From Clostridia bacterium (GTDB lineage: Bacteria > Bacillota > Sulfobacillia > SLMV01): a stretch of 16,498 nucleotides of DNA. The translations under genes were made by a program, and so were the position numbers. The notes under the pieces are model-generated. The model worked only from the letters and a program-made list of their open reading frames with translations. It did not search any database and was not told the origin of the DNA. Shown piece by piece: positions 1 to 7,523 of the stretch. The number at the start of each line of letters is the position of its first letter. The stretch's first letter is position 1. The stretch is from contig SLGS01000019.1 of assembly GCA_007136565.1 (NCBI GenBank), positions 1 to 16,498 on the forward strand, read 5' to 3'.

Positions 1-186
1 CACATCCAGATCTCCTCGCGCGGAAACGGTGATCGCCAGTCGCCCATGCGTGGCCATGGCACCCAGCATATGGTCGAAAAACGCTACCCCCGTGTGTATA
101 TCCGACGGCCGAACCTCGGTCGACTCCGGGTTCCAGGTTACTTCTACCTCCGTCTCCGAAGTGCTTCTATTCGCCTCTATGGTCAC
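1..186 (-). CDS. hisB: Imidazoleglycerol-phosphate dehydratase HisB, N-terminal part (cut by window edge)
   Basis: The first 62 residues of HisB, which dehydrates imidazoleglycerol phosphate to imidazoleacetol phosphate in histidine biosynthesis in the cytoplasm. The visible part begins MTIEANRSTSETEVEVTW and carries the family motif TGVAFFDHML at residues 32-41, followed by ATHGRL at 45-50. The histidines in FDHML and THG are typical metal ligands of the family. Full-length single-domain HisB is about 195 residues, so about two thirds lies beyond position 1. The start is a GTG at 186, preceded by a GGAGGGG ribosome binding site 7 bases upstream, and only 2 bases separate it from the hisC stop, so translational coupling is likely. 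It is the last gene of the hisZ-G-D-C-B operon that is visible here. The identification is secure; the remainder of the gene cannot be judged. Confidence 0.93.
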   Translation of the reverse strand, partial: MTIEANRSTSETEVEVTWNPESTEVRPSDIHTGVAFFDHMLGAMATHGRLAITVSARGDLDV

Positions 187-188
187 GG

Positions 189-1229
189 TCAATCCCCTCC
201 CAGTTCTCGAACCGCATCGACGAATTCTTCGTTCTCAGGGGGTAGGCCGATGGAAACCCTCAAGTAACCCTCGAGAACGGGCTCATCGGGGAATCTCCGG
301 ACGGATATCCCCCTTTCCCCGAGGGCCGACCAAAGCCCTGAGGAGGACAATCCGAACTCTTCGGGGCACACACCAAACAACAGGAAGTTCGTCCGGCTGG
401 GCAACGGCGAAATCCCGGGTATCGATCGCAGATCCCCGTACAGTTCGCCCAGTGATCGCTTTACGGCCGCGACGGATCCCAGCTGGACTTCGGCTCCGTC
501 GAGCAGGACCTCGGCGGCGGCCTGTGCGTATCCGCTCACGTTGTAAGGAGCGCGTGCCGCGTCTATTAAGTCGGCGGTGTCCGGGTGTGCCACGCAGTAT
601 CCCACTCGGACCCCGGCCAACCCGAAGGCCTTGGACAAGGTCCTGAGGATTATCACCCGAGGATCCCGGGAGGCCAAGTCGACGAAATCGCCTTCACCGA
701 ACTCGGCGTAGGCCTCATCGATGACCAGCACCTCTACTCCCCCATCCAACGCGGCCTCCACGACGTCCCGACAGAAATAGTTCCCCGTGGGGTTGTTGGG
801 CATGCACAGGAACATCATGGCCCCGCCCCCCGAGACACTCTCTCGGACCACATCGGGATCCAGGCCGAACCCCTCTCCCGTGGGGATTTCCTCCACGGGC
901 AATCCCTCGCGTCCCGCGACGACTCGATACATACCGAAGGTCGGCCGCGGGATAACTACCCTGTCGATATCCCGCGAGAAAGCATTGGCGATGAAGGCCA
1001 TCACCTCGTTGGAACCGTTCCCGACGACCACCTGCTCCGGAGATGCTCCGAGGTACTCGCCGACTCTTTTTCTCACCCCGAAAGAGGATGGATCCGGGTA
1101 TCGCGCACAATCGACCCCGGATATCGCGCGTCGCAAGGGTTCCAAGAGATCGGGGTGAACTCCGTACGGGTGCTCGTTGGCGTCGAGCTTGATCCTGGAT
1201 TGCTTGGTCGTAACGGTATAGCGATTCAC
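189..1229 (-). CDS. hisC: Histidinol-phosphate aminotransferase HisC
   Basis: A pyridoxal-phosphate aminotransferase of fold type I (346 residues) that converts imidazoleacetol phosphate plus glutamate to histidinol phosphate. Motifs seen: LDANEHPYG near residues 15-23, VVGNGSNEV at 68-76 for cofactor phosphate binding, MPNNPTGN at 143-150, DEAYAEF at 171-177 with the cofactor-contacting Asp and Tyr, and RTLSKAFGLAGVRVGY at 196-211, where Lys200 should form the Schiff base. The C-terminal RVSIGLPPENEEFVDAV is typical of HisC. Length fits the family (about 350). The start is GTG, overlapping the hisD stop as GTGA, with GGGAG shortly upstream. HisC-like enzymes can also serve aromatic amino acid synthesis, but the position between hisD and hisB makes the histidine role the natural one. 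Confidence 0.95.
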   Translation of the reverse strand: MNRYTVTTKQSRIKLDANEHPYGVHPDLLEPLRRAISGVDCARYPDPSSFGVRKRVGEYLGASPEQVVVGNGSNEVMAFIANAFSRDIDRVVIPRPTFGMYRVVAGREGLPVEEIPTGEGFGLDPDVVRESVSGGGAMMFLCMPNNPTGNYFCRDVVEAALDGGVEVLVIDEAYAEFGEGDFVDLASRDPRVIILRTLSKAFGLAGVRVGYCVAHPDTADLIDAARAPYNVSGYAQAAAEVLLDGAEVQLGSVAAVKRSLGELYGDLRSIPGISPLPSRTNFLLFGVCPEEFGLSSSGLWSALGERGISVRRFPDEPVLEGYLRVSIGLPPENEEFVDAVRELGGD

Positions 1230-2515
1230 GGGGATTCACTCCCGCGGGCCTCCGCAGCAAGGCCGTGACCGGTCAGCCCTTCAATGCCGGCTATTCTCGC
1301 CGTGCCGGGAGCCATTTCCGCGGCATCCCGAGCGGACATGTTCAGGTAGCTGGAGCGCTTGACGAAATCGGAAACCCCCAGGGGTGATGCGTAGCGTGCC
1401 GTTCCCGCCGTGGGCAACACGTGGTTGGGACCGGCGGTGTAGTCGCCGAAGGAGACGGCGCTGGCATTGCCCAAGAAGACGGCCCCGGCGTTTCTGACCC
1501 GTCCGAGTCCCGCCCAGGGATCGGAGGTTTGAATGCTCAGGTGTTCGGGGGCCAGCCCGTTGCAAACCTCCCAAAGATCCGATTCGTCCGCAACCAGCGC
1601 CCCGCCCCAGTTGGTCAAGGATTCGCGGATGATGTTCCATCGGTAGAGGCCAGGCCCGATTTTCCCCATCCTCGCGAGGATATCCCGAACCAGGCCCTCA
1701 TCGGTGGACAGAAGGTACACGCGCGCCTCGGGATCATGCTCGGCCTGCGCCAGAAGATCGAGGGCAACCATCTGCGCATCCGCGGTCGAATCGCAAACGA
1801 CGGCTAGCTCCGAGGGACCCGCCAAGCCGTCTATCCCGACGATACCGAAGACCTGTTTCTTGGCTGCTGTCACGTAACTATTACCCGGACCGACGATCTT
1901 GTCGACGCGATCCACGCTCTGGGTTCCGTAGGCCATGGCACCGATGGCTTGAACGCCCCCAATCCTATAGATCTCGTCGAGGCCCAGTATACTCGCGGCG
2001 ACCAGCACCACCGACGCCACATCTCCGCTCGGGCCGGGAGGAGAGCATACGGCGATCTCCTCGACGCCGGCGAGTTGGGCGGGAATGGCTCCCATCAGGA
2101 GCGAGGACGGATACGCCGCCCTACCACCGGGAGCGTACACTCCAACCCGGGCGAGCGGCCGAACCAGTTGTCCGGCAACCGATCCACCGGATGTTACGAT
2201 GGAATATCCTCTCTCGATCTGGCCACGATGGAAATCGCGAATTCTATCCGCGGCCATCTGGAGAGAATCCACGAGGCGGGGATCGGCGGCTCGAACCGCG
2301 GCCTCGATAGCCTCGCGAGGGACACGGAGATCCGCGGCCGAAACCTCAGCCCCGTCGAAAAGCGCGGTGTAACGCGCCACGGCCTCGTCGCCCACGGATC
2401 GGACTTCCTCAAGCACTTCTGCGGCCGCCACCGCCACACCGGGATCCAATTCGGGAAAACGATTCACGCCCAAGAAGCGACGGCGAAACTCCTCTAGTTC
2501 GAAAACTTCAAGCAA
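1226..2515 (-). CDS. hisD: Histidinol dehydrogenase HisD
   Basis: A zinc enzyme of 429 residues that performs the last two steps of histidine synthesis, oxidising histidinol to histidine with two NAD. Family residues are all present: Gln257 and His260 in LLAQAEHD, the catalytic pair Glu324-His325 in GLAPEHLS, Asp358 in SFGDYTAGPNHVLPT, and His417 in GLTGHGLA. Further HisD hallmarks are RVGVYAPGGRAAYPSS at 123-138 and KIVGPGNSYVTAAKK at 206-220. The start is a TTG, chosen because a near-perfect AAGGAGGAG lies 6 bases upstream and because it gives the usual family length (about 430). The gene overlaps hisG by 8 bases and ends in the GTGA overlap with hisC. Identification is very secure. Confidence 0.96.
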   Translation of the reverse strand: MLEVFELEEFRRRFLGVNRFPELDPGVAVAAAEVLEEVRSVGDEAVARYTALFDGAEVSAADLRVPREAIEAAVRAADPRLVDSLQMAADRIRDFHRGQIERGYSIVTSGGSVAGQLVRPLARVGVYAPGGRAAYPSSLLMGAIPAQLAGVEEIAVCSPPGPSGDVASVVLVAASILGLDEIYRIGGVQAIGAMAYGTQSVDRVDKIVGPGNSYVTAAKKQVFGIVGIDGLAGPSELAVVCDSTADAQMVALDLLAQAEHDPEARVYLLSTDEGLVRDILARMGKIGPGLYRWNIIRESLTNWGGALVADESDLWEVCNGLAPEHLSIQTSDPWAGLGRVRNAGAVFLGNASAVSFGDYTAGPNHVLPTAGTARYASPLGVSDFVKRSSYLNMSARDAAEMAPGTARIAGIEGLTGHGLAAEARGSESP

Positions 2516-3203
2516 GGTTTGCTCCTCCTTCGATCCGCCCGTTATTTCTTACCCGAGATATCAGGGACGTGATGCGCCCCTTCACCTTCATGCTCACGGG
2601 ATTGACGATGAGCCTGGCCGTTATGGTCATGACTTCCTCGAGGAGAACCAGGTCGTTGGACTCGAGGGTCTTGCCCGAGGAAACCAGGTCCAAGATTACA
2701 TCGGCGAGCCCGACCAGGGGCGCCAGCTCCACGCTCCCCTTCAAGGGTATGGAGCGTATGGGAATGCCACGATCTGCGAAGTAGCGGTCGGCCACGGAGG
2801 GATACTTCGTCGCCACCCGCAATAGTCCAGCCCGGGTCCTGTAGAATTCCTCGGGATCCTGCCCCTCGGCGAGGGAAGCCCTGGGGGCGGCGATACCGAG
2901 GCGGCACTCGCCGAACCCCAGGTCCAACACCTCGTACACCGGTAGATTGGCCTCCATGATGACGTCCTTACCCACAAGCCCGAGATCCGCGGCACCCTCC
3001 GAGACGTAGGTCACGACGTCCGAGGGCCTGACCAGCAGATACCTGACTCCCAACACATCATCCTCTTCGACCAGGGAACGGTCCGGCCATCCTCCGCTCT
3101 CCCCCGCCAGGCCCATCTCCCGGAGGAATGCCCAGGCATCGGTCTCCAGGCGGCCCTTCGGGAGCGCCACCGTCACGCGCTGATTCTCCGAATCATCGGT
3201 CAA
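2508..3203 (-). CDS. hisG: ATP phosphoribosyltransferase catalytic subunit, short form HisG
   Basis: The first enzyme of histidine synthesis; it joins ATP and PRPP to give phosphoribosyl-ATP. At 231 residues it is the short form, which lacks the C-terminal regulatory domain and works as a complex with HisZ, encoded directly upstream. Motifs: VALPKGRL at 12-19, DLGLVGKDVIME at 73-84, RVATKYPSVADRYF at 129-142, and the PRPP-binding stretch from GSVELAPLVGLADVI at 156-170 to SGKTL at 176-180. The start is taken as TTG at 3203, overlapping the hisZ stop as TTGA, with GGTGAG a few bases upstream. A GTG nine codons further in (before TVALPKGRL) would leave almost no N-terminus and is less likely. 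HisG feedback control by histidine would act through HisZ. Confidence 0.95.
   Translation of the reverse strand: MTDDSENQRVTVALPKGRLETDAWAFLREMGLAGESGGWPDRSLVEEDDVLGVRYLLVRPSDVVTYVSEGAADLGLVGKDVIMEANLPVYEVLDLGFGECRLGIAAPRASLAEGQDPEEFYRTRAGLLRVATKYPSVADRYFADRGIPIRSIPLKGSVELAPLVGLADVILDLVSSGKTLESNDLVLLEEVMTITARLIVNPVSMKVKGRITSLISRVRNNGRIEGGANLA
2522..2530 (-). promoter_or_regulatory. Strong ribosome binding site that fixes the TTG start of hisD
   Basis: On the - strand this reads AAGGAGGAG, close to a perfect complement of the 16S rRNA 3' end, with a 6-base spacer to a TTG codon at 2515-2513. It lies inside the last codons of hisG. There is no in-frame ATG nearby, so this site is the main reason for choosing the TTG start. 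Confidence 0.8.
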
Positions 3204-4372
3204 GACGACTCACCACTTTCTGCGTCGAGGTGAAACTCGCGAATCTCATCTCCCACCACGAAAACTCTCTGCGCTCCCAGTTCATTCGCCCTGGCCCTAA
3301 TCCTCGCATCCCCCGCCCCGGCGATCGATTCCAATACCACGCGATGTCCCTCGCCGCGAAGATCGCGGACCAAGGACATACCCGAACCACCGTCCCCATC
3401 GTTGGCGAGAACGAGAATGGTTTGATCTGCGTCCGCCAATCCACCGTTGGAGGATGCGGCGGAGGCCACCGCGCCCATATCGACGGCGAAGCCCGTCGCC
3501 GCCTCCGGCACGCCAAAACTGCCCATCAAACCATCGTATCGTCCGCCACCGCCGAGATAATCCCCGGTGTCCGGGCAGTAGACCTCGAACACCGGTCCCG
3601 TGTAGTAATCGAGATTCCTCACCAGGGAAGGGTCGAAGCCGACCGCAGCCGCGGGAGCATAGTCCCCGAGCAACATCAACAGGTGCGATATTTCGCCTAT
3701 CAATGCCTCGCCGACCCCCGCCTCCGCGAGCCCATCCAGGCCCTCGCGGTCGAGTACTCCGCTATAAGGTAACAATAGTTCCGCGCGGCGAGATCGGGCC
3801 GATGAAAGTCCTCCGAGGATTCCTTCGACGGCGACTATATCCCTGCGGCTCAGAGCATCCCTCAACAGCGCTTTTTGCGATTGATCCAACCCCACCGAAT
3901 CCGCTATCTCGCCGATGACACCGGTATGACCGAGGTTGATCTGATATCTACCCACGCCCGCATCCTCCAATAGTTGTGCGCAGAGACCGACCGCTTCGGC
4001 GTCCGCCCTATCATCTTCGGAACCGATGATCTCCGCTCCGGCCTGAAAGAACTCCCGCTCGCCCAGTTCCCTGCGGAAGAGCCTCGCGAAATAGGAGACC
4101 CTGATCGGGCGTGGCACCTCGGTCCACCGGCGCGCCGCCATATCGGCTATGGGGGCGGTCATATCAGGCCTCAGGACCAAAATGCGTCCACCCTCGTCCA
4201 CCAGCTTATATGCGACATCCTCCGCGGTGCTTCCCGCGGTTCGCAAGGTGTCGTAATCCATCAACACGGGCGCATCTATCTCCCGGTATCCATATGACCG
4301 AAACACCCGGCGCATCCTCACCTCGAGATCCCTGCGCTTCTCGGTTTCGTTGGCTACAGACAGGTCCAGCAC
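3200..4372 (-). CDS. hisZ: ATP phosphoribosyltransferase regulatory subunit HisZ
   Basis: A paralogue of histidyl-tRNA synthetase (390 residues) that forms a hetero-octamer with short HisG and brings histidine feedback. Class II synthetase-like parts are visible: LRPDMTAPIADMAA near 67-80, RELGEREFFQAGAEIIG at 101-117, RNLDYYTGPVFEVY at 252-265 and GGGGRYDGLMGSFG at 274-287, followed by a short C-terminal region in place of a full anticodon-binding domain. True HisS is usually about 420 residues. The length, the RPDMT variant and the position just before a short hisG all support HisZ rather than HisS. The start is GTG with AAGGAGG 5 bases upstream. It is the first gene of the operon, with a promoter 55-83 bases upstream. 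Confidence 0.93.
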   Translation of the reverse strand: MLDLSVANETEKRRDLEVRMRRVFRSYGYREIDAPVLMDYDTLRTAGSTAEDVAYKLVDEGGRILVLRPDMTAPIADMAARRWTEVPRPIRVSYFARLFRRELGEREFFQAGAEIIGSEDDRADAEAVGLCAQLLEDAGVGRYQINLGHTGVIGEIADSVGLDQSQKALLRDALSRRDIVAVEGILGGLSSARSRRAELLLPYSGVLDREGLDGLAEAGVGEALIGEISHLLMLLGDYAPAAAVGFDPSLVRNLDYYTGPVFEVYCPDTGDYLGGGGRYDGLMGSFGVPEAATGFAVDMGAVASAASSNGGLADADQTILVLANDGDGGSGMSLVRDLRGEGHRVVLESIAGAGDARIRARANELGAQRVFVVGDEIREFHLDAESGESS

Positions 4373-4403
4373 GGGCTCCTCCTTGCTTTGCCTCTTTATC
4401 TGG

Positions 4404-4426
4404 CTAAAGGAATAAAGACTCCTTAG
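4404..4426. promoter_or_regulatory. Imperfect palindrome between the his promoter and hisZ, candidate operator
   Basis: On the + strand the arms are CTAAAGGA (4404-4411) and TCCTTAG (4420-4426). They pair except for one extra A. The element begins at about the expected transcription start, just downstream of the -10 box. A direct repeat AGACT-cctt-AGACT overlaps it (4416-4429) and runs into the -10 box. Its position suits a repressor site, and a TrpR-family gene sits next door. The link is inference from position; no binding consensus was checked. Confidence 0.4.
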
Positions 4427-4455
4427 ACTATAGCGTCCGTTCCACTGAAAGTCAA
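4427..4455 (-). promoter_or_regulatory. Sigma-A type promoter of the his operon
   Basis: On the - strand: TTGACT (4455-4450), a 17-base spacer, then TATAGT (4432-4427). Each hexamer differs from the consensus at one position and the spacing is ideal. It lies just after the yerC-like stop codon and points at hisZ. The expected transcript leader is only about 45 bases, too short for a T-box or a long attenuator. Confidence 0.8.
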
Positions 4456-4474
4456 ACGCGGTTCGGGAAGGATT

Positions 4475-4816
4475 CTATGTGGAGGGATATCCGCCGGGGC
4501 TTTCTTCCTCGCTCTCCTCGTCGGCGGCTTGAAGGCGTTCCAGGGCCAGCAGGTAACCGTCGGCCCCGTAGCGGAGAAAACGTTTGATCCGGCTTATGGT
4601 GGCGGAGCTCATGCCCGTCTCCCTCACGATTTCCTCGTAAGTGCCCCCCCGGTGAAGCATCTCCGCCGCCCTAAAGCGAGCGGCCAGTGTCTCTATTTCT
4701 CCGATGGTACAAAGATCCTCGAACAACTGATAAAACTCCTCGACGCTCTCGAGGAGCAACATGGCCTCGAATAATCGATCGGTCGCGGGACTGCGCAGTC
4801 TCTCGTCGAACGACAT
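4475..4816 (-). CDS. yerC: YerC/YecD-type TrpR-family DNA-binding protein, probable his operon repressor
   Basis: A small (113-residue) helical protein of the TrpR superfamily, YerC/YecD branch. The family core runs from FYQLFEDLCTIGEIETLAAR (28-47) to the helix-turn-helix TYEEIVRETGMSSATISRIK (59-78), followed by FLRYGADGY. The last 17 residues are acidic and probably flexible. The start is ATG at 4816, with GGAG about 9 bases upstream and 2 bases after the rsmG stop, so it is cotranscribed with rsmG. It lies directly before a promoter and hisZ. TrpR-family regulators of this branch have been proposed by comparative genomics as histidine regulators (called HisR) in Gram-positive bacteria, which fits the location. 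The family assignment is strong; the histidine role is inference. The symbol yerC is by similarity to the B. subtilis gene. Confidence 0.85.
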   Translation of the reverse strand: MSFDERLRSPATDRLFEAMLLLESVEEFYQLFEDLCTIGEIETLAARFRAAEMLHRGGTYEEIVRETGMSSATISRIKRFLRYGADGYLLALERLQAADEESEEESPGGYPST

Positions 4817-4818
4817 CT

Positions 4819-5526
4819 CTATATCTCCGCCTCCCCAGGTCGTTTGTTCTGCAAGTGCCCTCCGGATCCCTCCGCGGGGGAAAACTCGATGACCAGGATT
4901 TCCCGGGTAATACTCTCCTTCGGCAATCGATACGTCCGCCTTCGCACCACCTTCAAGCCCGCGGTGCTCATCATCGGCTCCGCATCTTTCATCTCGGCGG
5001 CGGCATCGGGCCCCTTCCAGAGGATCAGGTGCCCTCCCGGATTAGCCACCGGGATCAGCATCGGCAACAGTTCCGGCAACGGCGCCACGCCCCGGGCAAC
5101 CACGAAATCCCCGGTGACCCCCGACCGCTCCGATCTCTCGGGAATAACCCTCGCGTTTCGGATCCCCAGTTCGGCGATTACCTTGAGGAGGAACCCGGCC
5201 CTCTTGCGTCCACTCTCCACCAGATGGACGATCCACTGGGGGCGGGCCAGGGCCAATACCATGCCCGGGAAACCGCCGCCGCTCCCGACATCCACCAGGG
5301 ATATCGTGGCGTCCGCCGCCAGGGCTTCGATCTCCCCTATTCCGGCCAAAGAATCCGCCAGGTGCCGGCGCAACAAGAGGTCCGGGTCGGGGTCAGACAC
5401 TACTCGAATTCCCGATCCCGGTCCGCTCACCAGGTTCAAGAAATCCGCCAAGAGCCGCTCTCCCCCGCAATGCATATCGACATCCATCGAGCGAGCTACT
5501 CTCCGCACTTGCATCGGTTCTATCAT
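4819..5526 (-). CDS. rsmG: 16S rRNA (guanine-527 N7)-methyltransferase RsmG
   Basis: A SAM-dependent methyltransferase (235 residues from the chosen start) that makes m7G527 in the 530 loop of 16S rRNA; loss of it gives low-level streptomycin resistance in several bacteria. Seen: RRHLADSL at 53-60 (family DSL motif), LVDVGSGGGFPGMVLAL at 77-93 (SAM-binding motif I), HLVESGRKRAGFLLKV at 101-116 and VVARGVAPLPELL at 142-154. The start is uncertain. ATG at 5526 overlaps the mnmG stop as ATGA and is preferred. An ATG at 5556 would add 10 residues (MDIGPAAAGS) inside mnmG, and an ATG at 5514 is also possible; none has a strong ribosome binding site. It sits in the usual mnmE-mnmG-rsmG order. Confidence 0.93.
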   Translation of the reverse strand: MIEPMQVRRVARSMDVDMHCGGERLLADFLNLVSGPGSGIRVVSDPDPDLLLRRHLADSLAGIGEIEALAADATISLVDVGSGGGFPGMVLALARPQWIVHLVESGRKRAGFLLKVIAELGIRNARVIPERSERSGVTGDFVVARGVAPLPELLPMLIPVANPGGHLILWKGPDAAAEMKDAEPMMSTAGLKVVRRRTYRLPKESITREILVIEFSPAEGSGGHLQNKRPGEAEI

Positions 5527-7430
5527 CGATCCCGCGGCCGCCGGGCCGATATCCATACGAGGAGCACGGAAATGTCCGCGGCGGACACCCCGGGTATCCT
5601 CATGGCCTGGCCGATGGATTCGGGGCGAACCGACTCCAGCTTCTCTCTCCCCTGGACGGAGAGACCCGGGACCCCCGAGTAATCCACGTGGGACGGGATG
5701 GACTTGCCCTCGGACCTGAGGAATCTCTCCACCATCTCCCGTTGCTTTTCGATGTATCCGGCGTACTTGATTTCGATCTCTACCTCGTCCGAGACCGAGG
5801 GTGCGATCTCACGGGTCCATCGGACCGCCCGCATTAACCCCTCGTAGTCGACCTCGGGACGGCGAAGCAAATCCTTTAGACTGCTGACTTCGCGGAGGCT
5901 GGATGTCCCCCGGGATTCCAGGTATCCATCCACGTCGCCTTCACCCGGTCTCACGCGGACGTCACCGAGGCGCGCCATCTCGGACTCGATGAGTTCCGCT
6001 CGCCTCCTCATCCTCGCGTACCTATCCTCGTCAACGCTCCCCACTCGGTACCCCTCGGGCGTCAAACGGAGGTCGGCGTTACCCTGACGCAGCAGGAGCC
6101 TGTACTCTGCCCGGGCGGTCATCATTCTATAGGGTTCTTCCAATCCCCGGGTGACCAGATCATCGATGAGCACTCCTATATAGCCCAGGGATCGGGGTAT
6201 GATGAGGGGCTCCACATCTCGCATTCGCGAAACCGCGTTGACGCCCGCCAGTAGCCCCTGGCATGCGGCCTCTTCGTACCCGGAGGTCCCGTTGATTTGG
6301 CCCGCCGCGAAGAGTCCTTCCACGACCTTGGTTTCCAGGGTGGGGCGAAGCTGCCGTGGATCGAGATAATCGTATTCTATGGCGTAACCGGGACGAACGA
6401 TTTGAGCTCTTTCGAGGCCCGGAATCGTCGCCAGCACCGCCTCCTGTACATCCTCGGGAAGGCTGGTCGAAAGACCCAGGACATAAAGCTCCCGGCTATC
6501 GCGACCCTCGGGTTCCAAGAAGATGGGATGACTGTCCCGATCCGGGAAACGCATGATCTTGTCCTCTACGGACGGACAATGCCTGGGTCCGGCGCCCTCG
6601 ATGGATCCATCGAACAGCGGTGCCCTGTGGATGTTTTGCCGGATGATCTCGTGGGTTTCCACCGTCGTCCGGGTGAACCAACACGGCTCCTGCGGCCTCA
6701 TCTGAGTCCAACCGTCGCCATCGGGATCGTGCACCGGCGAGAGGAAGGAAAATGCGCGCGGGACTTCATCGCCGTCCTGGCGCTCCATTCGAGAGCGATC
6801 GATGGAATCGGACGCCAAACGCGGCGGCGTGCCGGTCTTGAAGCGGTGCAGCTGTAAACCCAGGCCCGCGAGATTCGCCGACAATCCCCGCGAAGGTAGC
6901 AACCCCCCGGGGCCCGATTCGTAAGAATACTCCCCGGTTACTACGCGCCCCTCGAGGTAGACACCGCAGGCCAATATCACGGCTCCCGTTTCGAAGCGTA
7001 CCCCGGTCCTCGTGTGAACGGCCGCTACCCGACCCCCGTCTACCTCGACGCGATCTATCATGCCCTGCCTCAGGGTCAATCCCGGCTGGTCCATGATCAC
7101 CGAAAGCATCCTGCGAGAATATGCCACCTTGTCCACCTGAGCGCGAAGGGCTCGCACGGCCGGCCCCTTCCCGGTGTTCAGGACGCGCATTTGGAGGTAG
7201 GTATCGTCGACCGCCCTGGCCATCTCTCCGCCCAGGGCATCTATCTCGCTGACCAACTGTGCCTTCGCAGGACCTCCGACGGCCGGGTTACATGGCATGG
7301 AGCCTACGCTGTCGAGGTTCAGCGTCAACAGGAGAACGCTGGCCCCCATGCGTGCGGCCACCAGGGCCGCCTCGCATCCGGCATGCCCGGCACCGACCAC
7401 CACGAGATCGTATTTTCTGCACTCGCTCAC
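5523..7430 (-). CDS. mnmG: tRNA uridine-34 5-carboxymethylaminomethyl modification FAD protein MnmG (GidA)
   Basis: The FAD partner of MnmE; together they put the (carboxymethyl)aminomethyl group on the wobble uridine of several tRNAs. From the chosen GTG start the protein has 635 residues (family about 630). Motifs: YDLVVVGAGHAGCEAALVA at 7-25 (FAD dinucleotide fold), GSMPCNPAVGGPAKAQLVSE at 43-62, GTPPRL after HRFKTG, and the C-terminal helical domain with YAGYIEKQ and IPGVSAADISVLLVW. The reading frame is open to a TTG at 7505, but that extension (TCRPRGADEEHYPYPDLEM) is not family-like. The GTG at 7430 has GGAGGG 8 bases upstream and yields the usual N-terminus; an ATG at 7448 is a weaker alternative. 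It overlaps rsmG by 4 bases. Confidence 0.95.
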   Translation of the reverse strand: MSECRKYDLVVVGAGHAGCEAALVAARMGASVLLLTLNLDSVGSMPCNPAVGGPAKAQLVSEIDALGGEMARAVDDTYLQMRVLNTGKGPAVRALRAQVDKVAYSRRMLSVIMDQPGLTLRQGMIDRVEVDGGRVAAVHTRTGVRFETGAVILACGVYLEGRVVTGEYSYESGPGGLLPSRGLSANLAGLGLQLHRFKTGTPPRLASDSIDRSRMERQDGDEVPRAFSFLSPVHDPDGDGWTQMRPQEPCWFTRTTVETHEIIRQNIHRAPLFDGSIEGAGPRHCPSVEDKIMRFPDRDSHPIFLEPEGRDSRELYVLGLSTSLPEDVQEAVLATIPGLERAQIVRPGYAIEYDYLDPRQLRPTLETKVVEGLFAAGQINGTSGYEEAACQGLLAGVNAVSRMRDVEPLIIPRSLGYIGVLIDDLVTRGLEEPYRMMTARAEYRLLLRQGNADLRLTPEGYRVGSVDEDRYARMRRRAELIESEMARLGDVRVRPGEGDVDGYLESRGTSSLREVSSLKDLLRRPEVDYEGLMRAVRWTREIAPSVSDEVEIEIKYAGYIEKQREMVERFLRSEGKSIPSHVDYSGVPGLSVQGREKLESVRPESIGQAMRIPGVSAADISVLLVWISARRPRDR

Positions 7431-7438
7431 GCCTGCGT

Positions 7439-7444
7439 CCCTCC
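7439..7444 (-). promoter_or_regulatory. Ribosome binding site supporting the GTG start of mnmG
   Basis: Reads GGAGGG on the - strand, with an 8-base spacer to GTG at 7430. Neither the ATG at 7448 nor the TTG at 7505 has an equally good site at normal distance. Confidence 0.6.
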
Positions 7445-7523
7445 ACATCTCTAAGTCCGGGTACGGGTAGTGTTCCTCGTCGGCTCCGCGCGGGCGACAA
7501 GTCAACGCTTCACGGGTGTCACC

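Noticed and set aside
3200..4372. Histidyl-tRNA synthetase (HisS)
   Set aside because: The protein is shorter than HisS, has the HisZ-type RPDMT motif and shortened C-terminus, and sits directly before a short hisG that requires HisZ.
4373..4432. T-box or other long attenuator before hisZ
   Set aside because: The predicted leader is only about 45 bases and lacks the T-box core and any terminator-antiterminator pair.
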